DNA of 64,000 nt from NCBI GenBank assembly GCA_965249955.1, contig OZ252261.1:1612001-1676000 (forward strand), in the 5' to 3' direction. The notes beneath the pieces are model-generated. The model made no database searches. It saw only the letters and a program-made list of their open reading frames with translations, and had not been told where the DNA came from. Positions 41,757 to 50,071 of this stretch are shown one piece after another. The position numbers and the translations under genes are program-made. How positions within the stretch are numbered: position 1 is the first letter of the stretch; every line of letters begins with the position of its first letter. The DNA is from SB11 sp965249955 (GTDB taxonomy: Bacteria; Bacteroidota; Bacteroidia; UBA8524).

Positions 41757-41794
41757 TTCCCCTCCTTTTTTAGGAGGGGATTAAGGGGAGGTCG
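41757..41794. repeat. P1-type palindrome
   Basis: CCCCTCC-TTTTTTA-GGAGGGG with the tail ATTAAGGGGAGGT is another copy of the P1 family. It lies 20 bases upstream of the dnaG start codon and next to the longer direct repeat at 41823. Confidence 0.7.
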
Positions 41795-41822
41795 CTTTAA
41801 ACCACACCTTTTCCCTCTCTCC

Positions 41823-41946
41823 CTTCGACTTCGCTCAGGGGACAGCGCACACAGTAACTTTCTATTTGTCAACTTTTTAAAATTTGACAAATAGAAAGTG
41901 GACTTCACTAATCCACAAAATAACTGTTTTTAAACGAAAAAGAAGG
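41823..41946. repeat. About 120-base direct repeat, copy 1
   Basis: It opens with CTTCGACTTCGCTCAGG and goes on through GACAGCGCACACAGTAACTT, a palindrome at about 41863-41894 (ATTTGTCAA...TTGACAAAT), and GTGGACTTCACTAAT to AAAAAGAAG. It aligns over its whole length, with scattered substitutions and small indels, with copy 2 at 42479-42596 in the same orientation. It lies 14 bases beyond the stop of the gene at 41961. A third partial copy (first about 40 bases) is at 43308-43345. Confidence 0.8.
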
Positions 41947-41960
41947 CTTGTATTTGGTGA

Positions 41961-42437
41961 TTAAAACTCTTTGAAAACGTTGGTCGTCGTTAAAAACTCT
42001 AAAAAATACCATTGCTTGGTATCTATTGTTTGCATAGCCGTTATGGCTAACTGCCCTTTTTTACCCTCAATAGAAAAATGAATAGTAAATGGCCACGATG
42101 TTCCGCTGTGTTTCCAAATACCTTCGCTTGTTATGCTGTCTAATTGTATGTTTTTGAGGTTTACGTTTTTCTCTTTGGCCTTTAGTAGCAGGTTGTTAAA
42201 ATCGTTTTTTAGCTTTTCGCTATCGCGGGTTTTTGCTATTAGTTCTTCATCTGTCTCTTCCAATGTTTTAAACATTGAACGATAAACGTCGGGGGGAGCG
42301 ACCAGCTTTTTAATGTTTTCTATATCGCCGCTTTTTATAGCCTCCAAAATGTTTTGGGCAAATTGTGCCGAATCGGTTTGGGCATTGGCAAAAAAGCCCG
42401 ATAGTATAATGAATGAAAGAATAAGTAGTTTTTTCAT
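41961..42437 (-). CDS. Secreted protein of unknown function (158 residues), flanked by direct repeats
   Basis: ATG 42437 gives the signal peptide MKKLLILSFIILSGFFANA; upstream in-frame residues come from the adjacent repeat and are rejected. The mature domain starts with a helical part (FAQNILEAIKSGDIENIKKL, then PDVYRSMFKTLEE) and ends with strands (SWPFTIHFSIEGKKGQLAI, QWYFLEFLTT). This arrangement is like small periplasmic NTF2/DUF-type domains of Bacteroidota, but I cannot place it. The two 120-base direct repeats on both sides suggest that gene plus one repeat was inserted or duplicated as a unit. Confidence 0.65.
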   Translation of the reverse strand: MKKLLILSFIILSGFFANAQTDSAQFAQNILEAIKSGDIENIKKLVAPPDVYRSMFKTLEETDEELIAKTRDSEKLKNDFNNLLLKAKEKNVNLKNIQLDSITSEGIWKHSGTSWPFTIHFSIEGKKGQLAITAMQTIDTKQWYFLEFLTTTNVFKEF

Positions 42438-42478
42438 GCTTACATGGTTTTTATTATTTTTTCTTACCCTACACGCCA

Positions 42479-42596
42479 TCGACTTCGCTCAGGTTGACAA
42501 CGCGCACTGTAACTTTTTATTTGTCAAATTTTTAAAATTTGACAAATAAAAGTGGCCTCATTAATAACAAAATAACAGCTTTTGAGTGAAAAGAAG
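42479..42596. repeat. About 120-base direct repeat, copy 2
   Basis: It matches 41823-41946: CGACTTCGCTCAGG, GACAACGCGCACTGTAACTT, the palindrome ATTTGTCAAA...TTTGACAAAT at about 42519-42547, AGTGGCCTCATTAAT and AAAAGAAG. It lies upstream of the minus-strand gene at 42437 and would be part of its 5' region. Confidence 0.8.
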
Positions 42597-42658
42597 TGCG
42601 GGAATGTGCCGCTAGGTCAAACCGAAAGTAGAAATAGTTTTTTCATATCATTCGTTTC

Positions 42659-43135
42659 CTAAATTTCGTAATCGCTTCCAAACAGAATTACATCATTATA
42701 TCTGTCTGATACAATACACCATTTTAACTCAGTATTGTAAAGTAAAACTAGTTCATAAACAATTGCCAAACCATTTTCAAAAGGGAAGTTTTTGTTATCT
42801 TGACTTGGAGGATACCACATTATTTTTTCATAATCATCGTAAGTATCATGCTTTAAATCAAATAAGTAAATGGGGGCTTGTGAAACAACTGAAGAAAAAC
42901 TATATTCATTAACAATTGAAGAAACACAGAATTCACTGAAGGTAGAAGAGTATATATCTCTTATTTTATTATAAAACCTTTCTTGTCCAATTTCACTGTG
43001 TCCAATTTCAACCTTCTTAATATTTTTAAAGTTTTTTATTATAATTTTTTGATGTTCTAAAGAGTTGGTATCAAATAATATGTTTTCCATATCCCGATAA
43101 CGGACTTTTTCGTATGGAGATTGAAGTATTTTCAT
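42659..43135 (-). CDS. Hypothetical protein (158 residues), AT-rich orphan
   Basis: ATG 43135 (MKILQSPYEKVRYRDMENIL) is chosen; the longer ORF from 43195 starts inside a palindromic repeat. There is no signal peptide. It has an acidic, aromatic-rich C-terminal half (YDDYEKIMWYPPSQDNKNFP, LKWCIVSDRYNDVILFGSDY) of the kind found in small stand-alone proteins such as toxin-immunity or SUKH-like proteins. No motif proves that. The base composition is lower in GC than in its neighbours. It sits alone among repeats. Confidence 0.5.
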   Translation of the reverse strand: MKILQSPYEKVRYRDMENILFDTNSLEHQKIIIKNFKNIKKVEIGHSEIGQERFYNKIRDIYSSTFSEFCVSSIVNEYSFSSVVSQAPIYLFDLKHDTYDDYEKIMWYPPSQDNKNFPFENGLAIVYELVLLYNTELKWCIVSDRYNDVILFGSDYEI

Positions 43136-43160
43136 TTTAAAGCATTTGTTTTTCCTTCCA

Positions 43161-43253
43161 GTCATTATGTCCCGAAAGCATTCGGGATTCAGCATCTCGC
43201 TTTGTGTTAACGATTATTGGGCAACGAGATCCCGAAACAAGTTCGGGATGACT
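43161..43253. repeat. Composite inverted element A (TCCCGAA...TTCGGGA pair)
   Basis: Two palindromes, TCCCGAA-AGCA-TTCGGGA (43170-43187) and TCCCGAA-ACAAG-TTCGGGA (43230-43248), are arranged head to head around ATCTCGCTTTGTG...TTATTGGGCAACGAGAT, with GTCAT at the left end and ATGAC at the right end. A related element lies at 60338-60416. It resembles a BIME or a very small inverted-repeat element. Confidence 0.7.
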
Positions 43254-43307
43254 GAACGTCGTTTCGTTATTGTTTCATTTCATAAAGATTGCTTTTATCC
43301 CGCCCGC

Positions 43308-43345
43308 CCTTCGACTTCGCTCAGGATACAACGCGCAATGGTGAA
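43308..43345. repeat. Partial copy of the TTCGACTTCGCTCAGG repeat
   Basis: CCTTCGACTTCGCTCAGG, then ATACAACGCGCAATGGTGAAACTT matches the first 40 bases of the direct repeats at 41823 and 42479; the palindromic part is missing. It lies just downstream of the amidohydrolase-like gene at 43354. Confidence 0.65.
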
Positions 43346-43353
43346 ACTTGGTT

Positions 43354-44592
43354 TTACTCCCCGTCCAAAACCACCTCTTTATATTTCCTGTATAACTCCT
43401 CTTGAGGGTTGCTAAGGTCAAGTTGTTTGCCCATCATATAGGCTTGTTCTACAATACTGGTGCGCATATCCAACACATCTCCTTTGGTAATAATAAAGGT
43501 TGCATCTTTACCTGTTTGCAAACTGCCTGTTGTGTTATCTATACCCAAAAGTTGCGCAGGGTAAACGGTGATAGACTTTAGGGCTTCATCGTACGGCAAA
43601 CCAAAAGCAACGGCTTGTCCTGCTTCAAAGGGCAAGTTGCGCTGCTCCCAAAAGTTTATTTCGCTAATGGCAAAAGGCACACTGTCTTTATACAATTGGT
43701 AGGGTAAGGCATAAGCCGCCTCGTAACTATCGTCGTAATTATCGGGCAGGCGTTGGGTGCGGCTGATTATTACTGCCACACGGTACTGTTTTAGCAAAGG
43801 AGTTATCAAGTTGCTTTCGCCGCCGCCCACTATGGTAGGTGTGATGCCAAATTTGGCGAGTGTTTGTATAGCATTAACAATAGTTTGCGCGCCGTTGGCG
43901 TGTACAAATACTTTCTTTTTTTGGCTGAAAATATCTTTTAGTGCCTCGTATTTTAGATTGGTTTCGGTGGTTTTTTGTTGTCCGTAGCTTTTTGCCTGTT
44001 GCAGCCAGTTGCTTATTTGCACCACCATTTCAGCCGCTTTTTTGTCTTTCTTTTCGTCGCCGTCAAAATTTGGCCAGTTGATATGGATTACATTATCACC
44101 ACTATAAACGGCTTCTTCCCAATTGCGTGCCTGCAATGCCATTACTGATGATTGCCCCGAAATTATCCCGCCACGAGGACAAACTTGCGCCATCAATATA
44201 CCGTTGGTAAGTACTGTGGGTATTACTTTACTATCGGTATTAAAGGCAATAGCCGAGCGGATATTGGCGTTGTTTTCGCCTACCTCGGCAAAATCGTTGG
44301 TAGAGCGCACGGCTTCAATCTCACTTAATCCTAAAATACTGTTTAGGGCAATTAACCCAGGGTAAATGCGCTTGCCGCTAACATCGGTGGCTTGGCCTTT
44401 TACGGGTGCGTTGGCCGCTTCGCCCACGTATATAATTTTTCCATCGCGAATGCCCAGCGCGCCATTGTTTATTATTTGTCCTGCTGCAGTATGTATCTCT
44501 GCGCCAGTAAACCAACGCTCAGTACTATCAACTTGAGCTTGCAGCGCGATAAAGCCTAATAGGGCAAGGGTGGTAGTAATTAATTTTTTCAT
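43354..44592 (-). CDS. Exported amidohydrolase-like protein lacking the metal-binding HxH
   Basis: The 412-residue protein has a signal peptide (about 1-19, ends LQAQ). The outline is that of the metal-dependent amidohydrolase superfamily: N-terminal small beta domain (GALGIRDGKIIYVGEAANAP), barrel entry GKRIYPGLIALNSILGL and C-terminal LQTGKDATFIITKGD. In active members the barrel entry reads PGLID-x-H-x-H; here LNSILG replaces it, so the metal site cannot form in the normal way. It may be a pseudoenzyme or a partner subunit of the larger protein encoded upstream. ATGA overlap (44589-44592) with that gene shows tight coupling. Confidence 0.85.
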   Translation of the reverse strand: MKKLITTTLALLGFIALQAQVDSTERWFTGAEIHTAAGQIINNGALGIRDGKIIYVGEAANAPVKGQATDVSGKRIYPGLIALNSILGLSEIEAVRSTNDFAEVGENNANIRSAIAFNTDSKVIPTVLTNGILMAQVCPRGGIISGQSSVMALQARNWEEAVYSGDNVIHINWPNFDGDEKKDKKAAEMVVQISNWLQQAKSYGQQKTTETNLKYEALKDIFSQKKKVFVHANGAQTIVNAIQTLAKFGITPTIVGGGESNLITPLLKQYRVAVIISRTQRLPDNYDDSYEAAYALPYQLYKDSVPFAISEINFWEQRNLPFEAGQAVAFGLPYDEALKSITVYPAQLLGIDNTTGSLQTGKDATFIITKGDVLDMRTSIVEQAYMMGKQLDLSNPQEELYRKYKEVVLDGE

Positions 44593-47500
44593 TGGTCGCC
44601 CTCCTCTGTGTATACGGTTTCATCATCGCAATGGTAGGTGTGTTCTTCCTCTTTTTTGGGCGGTGATGCTTTTTTGCCTTTGGCGGCTGCTTGTCGGTTT
44701 TTCTCTATCAACTCTTGTTTTATTTTTAGCAACTCGGCTTCGGCTTGTGTATGCTGTGCGGCATCAAAATAGGCTACGCCTTCAATAAATGTTTTTACTG
44801 GTTTTGAATAGATGGATAACGGATGCCCGCTCCACAATACCAAATCGGCATCTTTACCTAGTGCTATGCTGCCCACCCTATTGTCAATCTTCATTAGCTT
44901 GGCGGGGTTTAGGGTTATCATTTTTAGCGCGTCTTCTTCGCTTACACCGCCATATTTTACTGTTTTTGCTGCTTCTTGGTTCAATCTTCTGCCCATTTCG
45001 GCATCGTCAGAGTTTATACAGGTTGTTACGCCTGCCTCGTTTAGCAATGCTGCGTTGAAGGGTGTGGCTTCAATCACTTCGTATTTATAGCCCCACCAAT
45101 CGGAAAATGTGCTTGCCCCTGCACCATGTTCTTTTAACTTATCGGCTATTTTATAGCCTTCTAATACGTGGGTGAATATGTTGACAGTGAAACCAAATTT
45201 TTTGGCTGTTTTCATCAACATATTAATTTCTTGCTGACTGTACGAGTGACAGGTTACTAATCGTTTGCCATTTATCACTTCAAGTAGTGCCTCAAGTTCT
45301 AAGTTTTTGCGGGGTTGTTGTTTTGTTTTACCTGCTTTATAGTCTGCCCATGCTTTTTCGTACTCGCGGGCTTGGGTGAAAAAATCATCAAACACTTGCT
45401 GCACACCCATACGGGTTTGGGGAAAACGCTCGGTAAATTTTTCGCCCCAGTTGCTTTGTTTAACGTTTTCGCCCAAAGCAAATTTTATGCGTTGTGGAGC
45501 ACCCACAAACACCATACTATCAGGCGTTGTGCCCCATTTTAGTTTTATTACTGCACTTTGTCCGCCAATGGTATTGGCCGAGCCGTGCAACAATTGCGAG
45601 GTGGTTACTCCTCCCGCCAGTTGACGGTATATATTAATATCTTCTGGGTTTATAACATCGCCAATGCGCACTTCGGCGGTGCTGCTTTGGCTGCTCTCGT
45701 TCACTCCGCCCATTATTGCTATGTGCGAGTGTTCGTCTATTATGCCTGTGGTAAGGTGTTTGCCTATGCCGCTAATTGTAGGCACGTTTTTCAACCCAAA
45801 TTTTTGCAGGGTTTGCCCGTTTATTTCACCAACAGCGGCTACTTTCCCATTTATTACCAAAACATCAGCGTTTTGCAAAATGCCTTCTTTGGTATTTGTC
45901 CAAACGGTTGCACCGCGTATCCAAAAGGTATTGCTGTTTTTATTGGCGTAGGTGTAGGGCAATGCCGGGTAAGCAGGCATTGTTTTTATGTTTAACGGCT
46001 CTTGAGTTTTTGCACTATCGTAGCTTTCTGTTTCGCGTCCTTCCCAGCGTACGGTTTTACCGTTTTGATTATTGCCTGTGCCCCAAAGGTTGTTTTTCTC
46101 TTTCCAACCCGAAAGAAAGAAAGTATCTTTTTCTGATTTATAGATAAAGCTAATTTGTTGGTTTGTTGTGTTAAAATATATCTTATCTATATTCTTACTT
46201 AAAGGCACTGTAACGATATTTACCTTGTTGTCCTTTTTTAAACCAATTTTTATTTCGGTTATTTCTTTACCATCAATAAACAGCTTATAGTTATAGCTTA
46301 GAAAATACGGCGGCTCTTGGTTAAGTATAAATTGCTTGCCCTGCACCCAGTTTTCAAGCAAAATATTATCCTCAGCAAACAACTCTTCGGCGGTAATGAT
46401 AAAGTTGGCCAGCTTGCCTTTTTCTAGCGTTCCTACTTTATCGTCTGCCTTTAAAAACTTTGCGGGGTTGGTGGTAAGGGCTTCTAGTGCAGTGGTGGTG
46501 CTTAGTCCGTGTTCTATCGCTTCGCGAATGTTCTTTAGAAACTCTTTCTTGTCTTTTAATCCTTCAGCAGTAAAGGCAAAAGGTACTTTGTTTTGCTGTA
46601 ATATATAGGGATTAAAAGGGGCTGCATCACGGTGGCGCAAATCGGTATAGCGCAGGTTGGCAGCATCAAAATAGCTTTTTAGCTCTACCGCATCAGGAAA
46701 ATTAACGGGTACTATTAATTGTGCGTTGCTGTTTTTCCAACTGTTTATGTTTTGGTATTCATCGCCGTGCGTTTTTATAATATAGGTTTTGCCAAACTCG
46801 CGTGCTAGGTTTTGTATGCGCAGCATATCCCATTTGTTGCCTGCTTCAAATACCTGTGGTATTTGCTGTTGTTGGTTTAGGGCTTGCAGCGATAGATTGG
46901 TTTCTTTTAGCGTGCCTTGTTGGTAGGCTTGCGCATCGTATAAGGTTTGGCGCATCAATGCTACCGCTCCCATTAGCGATGTGGGGTAGGTTTGCTGGCT
47001 GCTGCCTTTATTAAACGAGTAATTGGCCGACGCTTGTTGAGTTATAATGCTTTTGTTTTCAGCTTCATCACTTAAGCTAACAATCGCCGATGTTCCGCGC
47101 GCAATACCGTCTTGTACAAATGTAGCTACTGTTCCAAAACCAGCTTGACGGTAGGCTTCGGCAGCTTTTTCATCGTGGGCAAACAGTTGGTAGGCTTCGG
47201 TTTCGGGTTTTATGGCTTCGTTCCAGCCATAAGCACCTTTTTTATCGCTAAGGTCTTGCGGTTCGCCGCGCCCTTTTTTCTTTTTTTCAGAAAAAGAAGG
47301 AACACCGTAGTCGCTGTATATATCAATAAACGAGGGGTAAATATAGTTGCCTTTAAGGTCTATTATAATAGCGGTGGTATCGTACTTTTCGCCAGAGGCT
47401 TTTACTGCTTTTATTTTGCCGTTTTCAATTTCAAGTATGCCATCGTAAATCAATTTTTGAGGCGACACCTGTATATTGGCATTGATAAACGTATAGCGAG

Positions 47501-47603
47501 TAGTTTGTGGGTTGTTTACTCCGTTGACAGGAAAAGTGCCTTGCGCCCCTGCCCATATTGGGATAATAAGCGAAAGAGCTGCCCAAAGCAGTTTATTTTT
47601 CAT
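44589..47603 (-). CDS. Exported double amidohydrolase (N-terminal half degenerate, C-terminal half intact)
   Basis: ATG 47603 gives 1004 residues and a proper signal peptide MKNKLLWAALSLIIPIWAGA; the ORF could be read 33 codons further up but that extension lies inside the LUD gene. The first half (about 20-430) has the amidohydrolase outline but YPSFIDIYSDYG instead of the HxH motif. The second half (about 560-960) has the motif set: GIIDEHSH (H625, H627), CHSYS (H786), FTHVLEGYK (H812) and NSDDAEMGR (D866/867), then LGKDADLVLWSGHPLS. A dipeptide, hydantoin or guanidino substrate is possible; none is proved. It overlaps the LUD gene by 11 bases upstream. Confidence 0.9.
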   Translation of the reverse strand: MKNKLLWAALSLIIPIWAGAQGTFPVNGVNNPQTTRYTFINANIQVSPQKLIYDGILEIENGKIKAVKASGEKYDTTAIIIDLKGNYIYPSFIDIYSDYGVPSFSEKKKKGRGEPQDLSDKKGAYGWNEAIKPETEAYQLFAHDEKAAEAYRQAGFGTVATFVQDGIARGTSAIVSLSDEAENKSIITQQASANYSFNKGSSQQTYPTSLMGAVALMRQTLYDAQAYQQGTLKETNLSLQALNQQQQIPQVFEAGNKWDMLRIQNLAREFGKTYIIKTHGDEYQNINSWKNSNAQLIVPVNFPDAVELKSYFDAANLRYTDLRHRDAAPFNPYILQQNKVPFAFTAEGLKDKKEFLKNIREAIEHGLSTTTALEALTTNPAKFLKADDKVGTLEKGKLANFIITAEELFAEDNILLENWVQGKQFILNQEPPYFLSYNYKLFIDGKEITEIKIGLKKDNKVNIVTVPLSKNIDKIYFNTTNQQISFIYKSEKDTFFLSGWKEKNNLWGTGNNQNGKTVRWEGRETESYDSAKTQEPLNIKTMPAYPALPYTYANKNSNTFWIRGATVWTNTKEGILQNADVLVINGKVAAVGEINGQTLQKFGLKNVPTISGIGKHLTTGIIDEHSHIAIMGGVNESSQSSTAEVRIGDVINPEDINIYRQLAGGVTTSQLLHGSANTIGGQSAVIKLKWGTTPDSMVFVGAPQRIKFALGENVKQSNWGEKFTERFPQTRMGVQQVFDDFFTQAREYEKAWADYKAGKTKQQPRKNLELEALLEVINGKRLVTCHSYSQQEINMLMKTAKKFGFTVNIFTHVLEGYKIADKLKEHGAGASTFSDWWGYKYEVIEATPFNAALLNEAGVTTCINSDDAEMGRRLNQEAAKTVKYGGVSEEDALKMITLNPAKLMKIDNRVGSIALGKDADLVLWSGHPLSIYSKPVKTFIEGVAYFDAAQHTQAEAELLKIKQELIEKNRQAAAKGKKASPPKKEEEHTYHCDDETVYTEEGDQ

Positions 47604-48969
47604 TGTGTTGTTCTCTCCAAAGCTGATTGAATGATTTTTTGGCCGTTTGCGGAAACTCGCGTCGCTCGCCCCAATCTTTTTTGTACGATGATTTGATAAC
47701 AAGGTTTTTTATGGTCTCGCCTCTGTTCATCTTTTTACGACTGAGCATTGCGCCTACTATTTGTTTCCAAGCAATATTATCAAAAAAGCCTTTGCTTTCG
47801 TGCTCGCGATTTTCGCGGCGGTTTTCTATCAAAAGGCTGTGTATATCAATATTTACAGGGCAAACATCGTTGCATTTGCCGCACAATGTACTGGCATCAG
47901 ACAGGTGTCTGTATTCGGCTGTCGAAATGGTGTGTTGTGCCGTTACCGCATTTATAGGCCCTGGGTTGGGTGTACGGTAGGCTTGGCCGCCTATTATTTT
48001 GTATACGGGGCACACGTTGGCACAAGCACCGCATTTAATACAAGATAATGCAGGGCGTTGCTCTTTTTTAGCTATTAAATCGCTTCGGCCATTGTCTACT
48101 ATTATTACATATAGTTCTTCGGGGCCATCGTTTTCCTTGGCTTCTTTTGGCCCGTTTATAATGGTATTGTATGTGGTAACTTTTTGCCCCGTTCCGTAGG
48201 TGGCCAATAAAGGCCAAAGGGTTTCTAAATCGCCCATTGTAGGTATTATCTTGTCAATAGCAGCAACCACAATATGTATTTTGGCTACCCCTGTTGAGAA
48301 TATAATATTGCCCTCGTTCTCTGTTAGGGCTATACTTCCGGGATCAGCAATAAGAAAATTACAACCAGTAATGGCGGCTTCGGTTTTAAAATAATGCGGG
48401 CGGGTTTTATTGGCAATTACCCCAACGGTATCGGCTATGGTTTGCGGCTCGTCGTTGTCTTTTTCCAGTTTAAAATATGGGCTTATATCAAAGTGTTTTT
48501 TGTGCAACGCAGGCACTATAACGTGCGAAGGACTGTCGCCTGTGGTTTTTAGCACGGTATCGGCCACATCAGTTTCGGTAACGGCGTATCCCTTTTGCTC
48601 AAGGTGTTTGCTAAGCCCTATTTCTTCACAGACTGACGATTTTGTTTTTACTACACCTTTTACTTTATGGCGTTTTAGTATTTCTTCTATCTCGGCAAGT
48701 GCATCGGCTTTTTCAGGTGCCCAAAGCACTTTTGTGCCGTGCCTTGTGCTGTTGCTTTCAAATTCAAGCAAGTACTTATCTAGGTTTTCTATGGCTTTCC
48801 ACCTAATGTGCTCGGCACGTTGGCGGGCAAGCGGCAGGTTTTTGTACTGCTCTTTTCCGTTGGTAAATGTTTGGGCGTAGCGAGACAGGTGTTTGTTTAA
48901 CACTTCTATTCGCTCTTTATCCAGCACTTCAGCCGAAATCCTTTTTTTAAAATCTTCTCTTGCGCCCAT
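47593..48969 (-). CDS. lutB: LutB-like LUD-domain iron-sulfur protein
   Basis: The 458-residue protein has the LUD domain in the first two thirds (KVLWAPEKADALAEIEEILK, EIGLSKHLEQKGYAVTETD, ITGCNFLIADPGSIALTENEG) and two ferredoxin-like clusters at about 300-370 (CIKCGACANVCP, LCGKCNDVCPVNI). In LutABC, LutB is the iron-sulfur subunit of lactate oxidation. LutA and LutC are not next to it. It is followed by the two amidohydrolase-like genes with an 11-base overlap, so its message also encodes them. Confidence 0.9.
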   Translation of the reverse strand: MGAREDFKKRISAEVLDKERIEVLNKHLSRYAQTFTNGKEQYKNLPLARQRAEHIRWKAIENLDKYLLEFESNSTRHGTKVLWAPEKADALAEIEEILKRHKVKGVVKTKSSVCEEIGLSKHLEQKGYAVTETDVADTVLKTTGDSPSHVIVPALHKKHFDISPYFKLEKDNDEPQTIADTVGVIANKTRPHYFKTEAAITGCNFLIADPGSIALTENEGNIIFSTGVAKIHIVVAAIDKIIPTMGDLETLWPLLATYGTGQKVTTYNTIINGPKEAKENDGPEELYVIIVDNGRSDLIAKKEQRPALSCIKCGACANVCPVYKIIGGQAYRTPNPGPINAVTAQHTISTAEYRHLSDASTLCGKCNDVCPVNIDIHSLLIENRRENREHESKGFFDNIAWKQIVGAMLSRKKMNRGETIKNLVIKSSYKKDWGERREFPQTAKKSFNQLWREQHNEK

Positions 48970-49135
48970 ATTGCTGATAAATACAAACCTATGATTTTGG
49001 ACGTATATTAAAAACTATGGGGATATTTTTAGGCAGAGAAGCCATTGGCGGAAAACATTGCTATTGTTTTGTTTTTACTATAACCTGAGCGAATACTCTA
49101 TAAGTTTTTGGCACAAGCAGGTGCTTGCGCCTATA

Positions 49136-49981
49136 TTAGTTCATCAACATATTATCTATAAGGCGCACCGCCCCCATATTGACTGCGGTAAGGGCAACCA
49201 CTTTTTGGGCTGGGTTATACACCTCAACGGGGGCAAGTGTATGTGCATCGGCCAATGAAAAATACTCAACAGTTGCTCCATTGGTGGCATTAATGCGTTG
49301 TGCGGCAGCAGCTTCCACTTCTTTTGGGGGCACGGTTAGCAATTGTTGTTTTGCCCACAAAAAAGTATTGTATATAATAGCCGCGTGTTGTCGTTCAGCA
49401 TCAGTAAGCCGCAAATTGCGCGAGCTCATGGCCAACCCATTACTCTCCCTGCGGGTGGGCACGCTTATAATTTCAATACCCATATTAAGTTGTTGCACCA
49501 ACGTTTTCACCACCATCACCTGCTGAAAATCTTTCTGCCCAAAGTACGCACGGTGCGGCTCTACGGCATCAAACAACTTTTTCACTATTGTGGCTACCCC
49601 TTTAAAATGCCCCGGGCGGTGCTCGCCTTCCAAACGGAGGTCTATACCCAATAAATCAATTTGAGGTAATGCCTCGCCTTGGTTATACATCTCATTCACA
49701 TCAGGATAAAACAGTATATTACACCCTTGTTTTTCCAGCAAAACAATGTCTTTTTCTATTAATCGAGGGTATTTTTCAAGGTCGGCAGGGTTGTTAAACT
49801 GCGTAGGATTAACAAAAATACTACAAACCGTAAGTGTATTTGCCGCTTGCGATGCTTGTATTAAAGAAAGGTGGCCGCTGTGCAAAGCCCCCATAGTAGG
49901 CACAAATCCAACACTTTGCCCCTGTTTTTTCTTTTGATGCAAATATGCTTTTAGGTGATTTATTTTTTTAAAGATTAACAC
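49136..49981 (-). CDS. panC: Pantothenate synthetase
   Basis: The enzyme joins pantoate and beta-alanine for coenzyme A. Motifs: VPTMGALHSGHLSLI (ATP HIGH-like), FVNPTQFN, GKDFQ-like FGQKDFQQVMVVK and SSRNLRL. GTG at 49981 gives MLIFKKINHLKAYLH, 281 residues, which fits family length; the ATG at 50053 would lie under the promoter of the divergent gene and add 24 residues with no relation to PanC. An alternative GTG is two codons up (49987). Divergent from the glgA-like gene. Confidence 0.95.
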   Translation of the reverse strand: MLIFKKINHLKAYLHQKKKQGQSVGFVPTMGALHSGHLSLIQASQAANTLTVCSIFVNPTQFNNPADLEKYPRLIEKDIVLLEKQGCNILFYPDVNEMYNQGEALPQIDLLGIDLRLEGEHRPGHFKGVATIVKKLFDAVEPHRAYFGQKDFQQVMVVKTLVQQLNMGIEIISVPTRRESNGLAMSSRNLRLTDAERQHAAIIYNTFLWAKQQLLTVPPKEVEAAAAQRINATNGATVEYFSLADAHTLAPVEVYNPAQKVVALTAVNMGAVRLIDNMLMN

Positions 49982-50012
49982 GGGCACTATATCAACATTA
50001 GTTTGTGGAAAA

Positions 50013-50044
50013 TTGACAATATTGGAATATTTTCCGTAACTTTG
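50013..50044 (+). promoter_or_regulatory. Promoter of the glgA-like / DUF4270 / DAHP synthase / glmS operon
   Basis: TTG at 50013-50015 and TAACTTTG at 50037-50044, with 21 bases between, fit the Bacteroidota -33/-7 consensus. The box is 27 bases before the ATG at 50072. Confidence 0.6.
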
Positions 50045-50071
50045 CAAACACAATAATTTTTTATTGCAATT

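Noticed and set aside
44570..47630. Many plus-strand open frames of 70-170 codons across the amidohydrolase genes
   Set aside because: All lie antisense to well-supported coding sequence and lack their own motifs or consistent codon use.
47604..47702. Longer start for the large amidohydrolase
   Set aside because: The extension lies wholly inside the LUD gene and would put 33 polar residues in front of a perfect signal peptide.
49100..49132. GGCACAAGCA/TGCTTGCGCC hairpin after panC
   Set aside because: The stem has bulges and no T-run on either strand, so it is not called as a terminator.
49982..50053. Longer panC starting at ATG 50053
   Set aside because: It would lie under the TTG/TAACTTTG promoter of the divergent gene and adds residues not found in PanC; GTG 49981 gives the family N-terminus.
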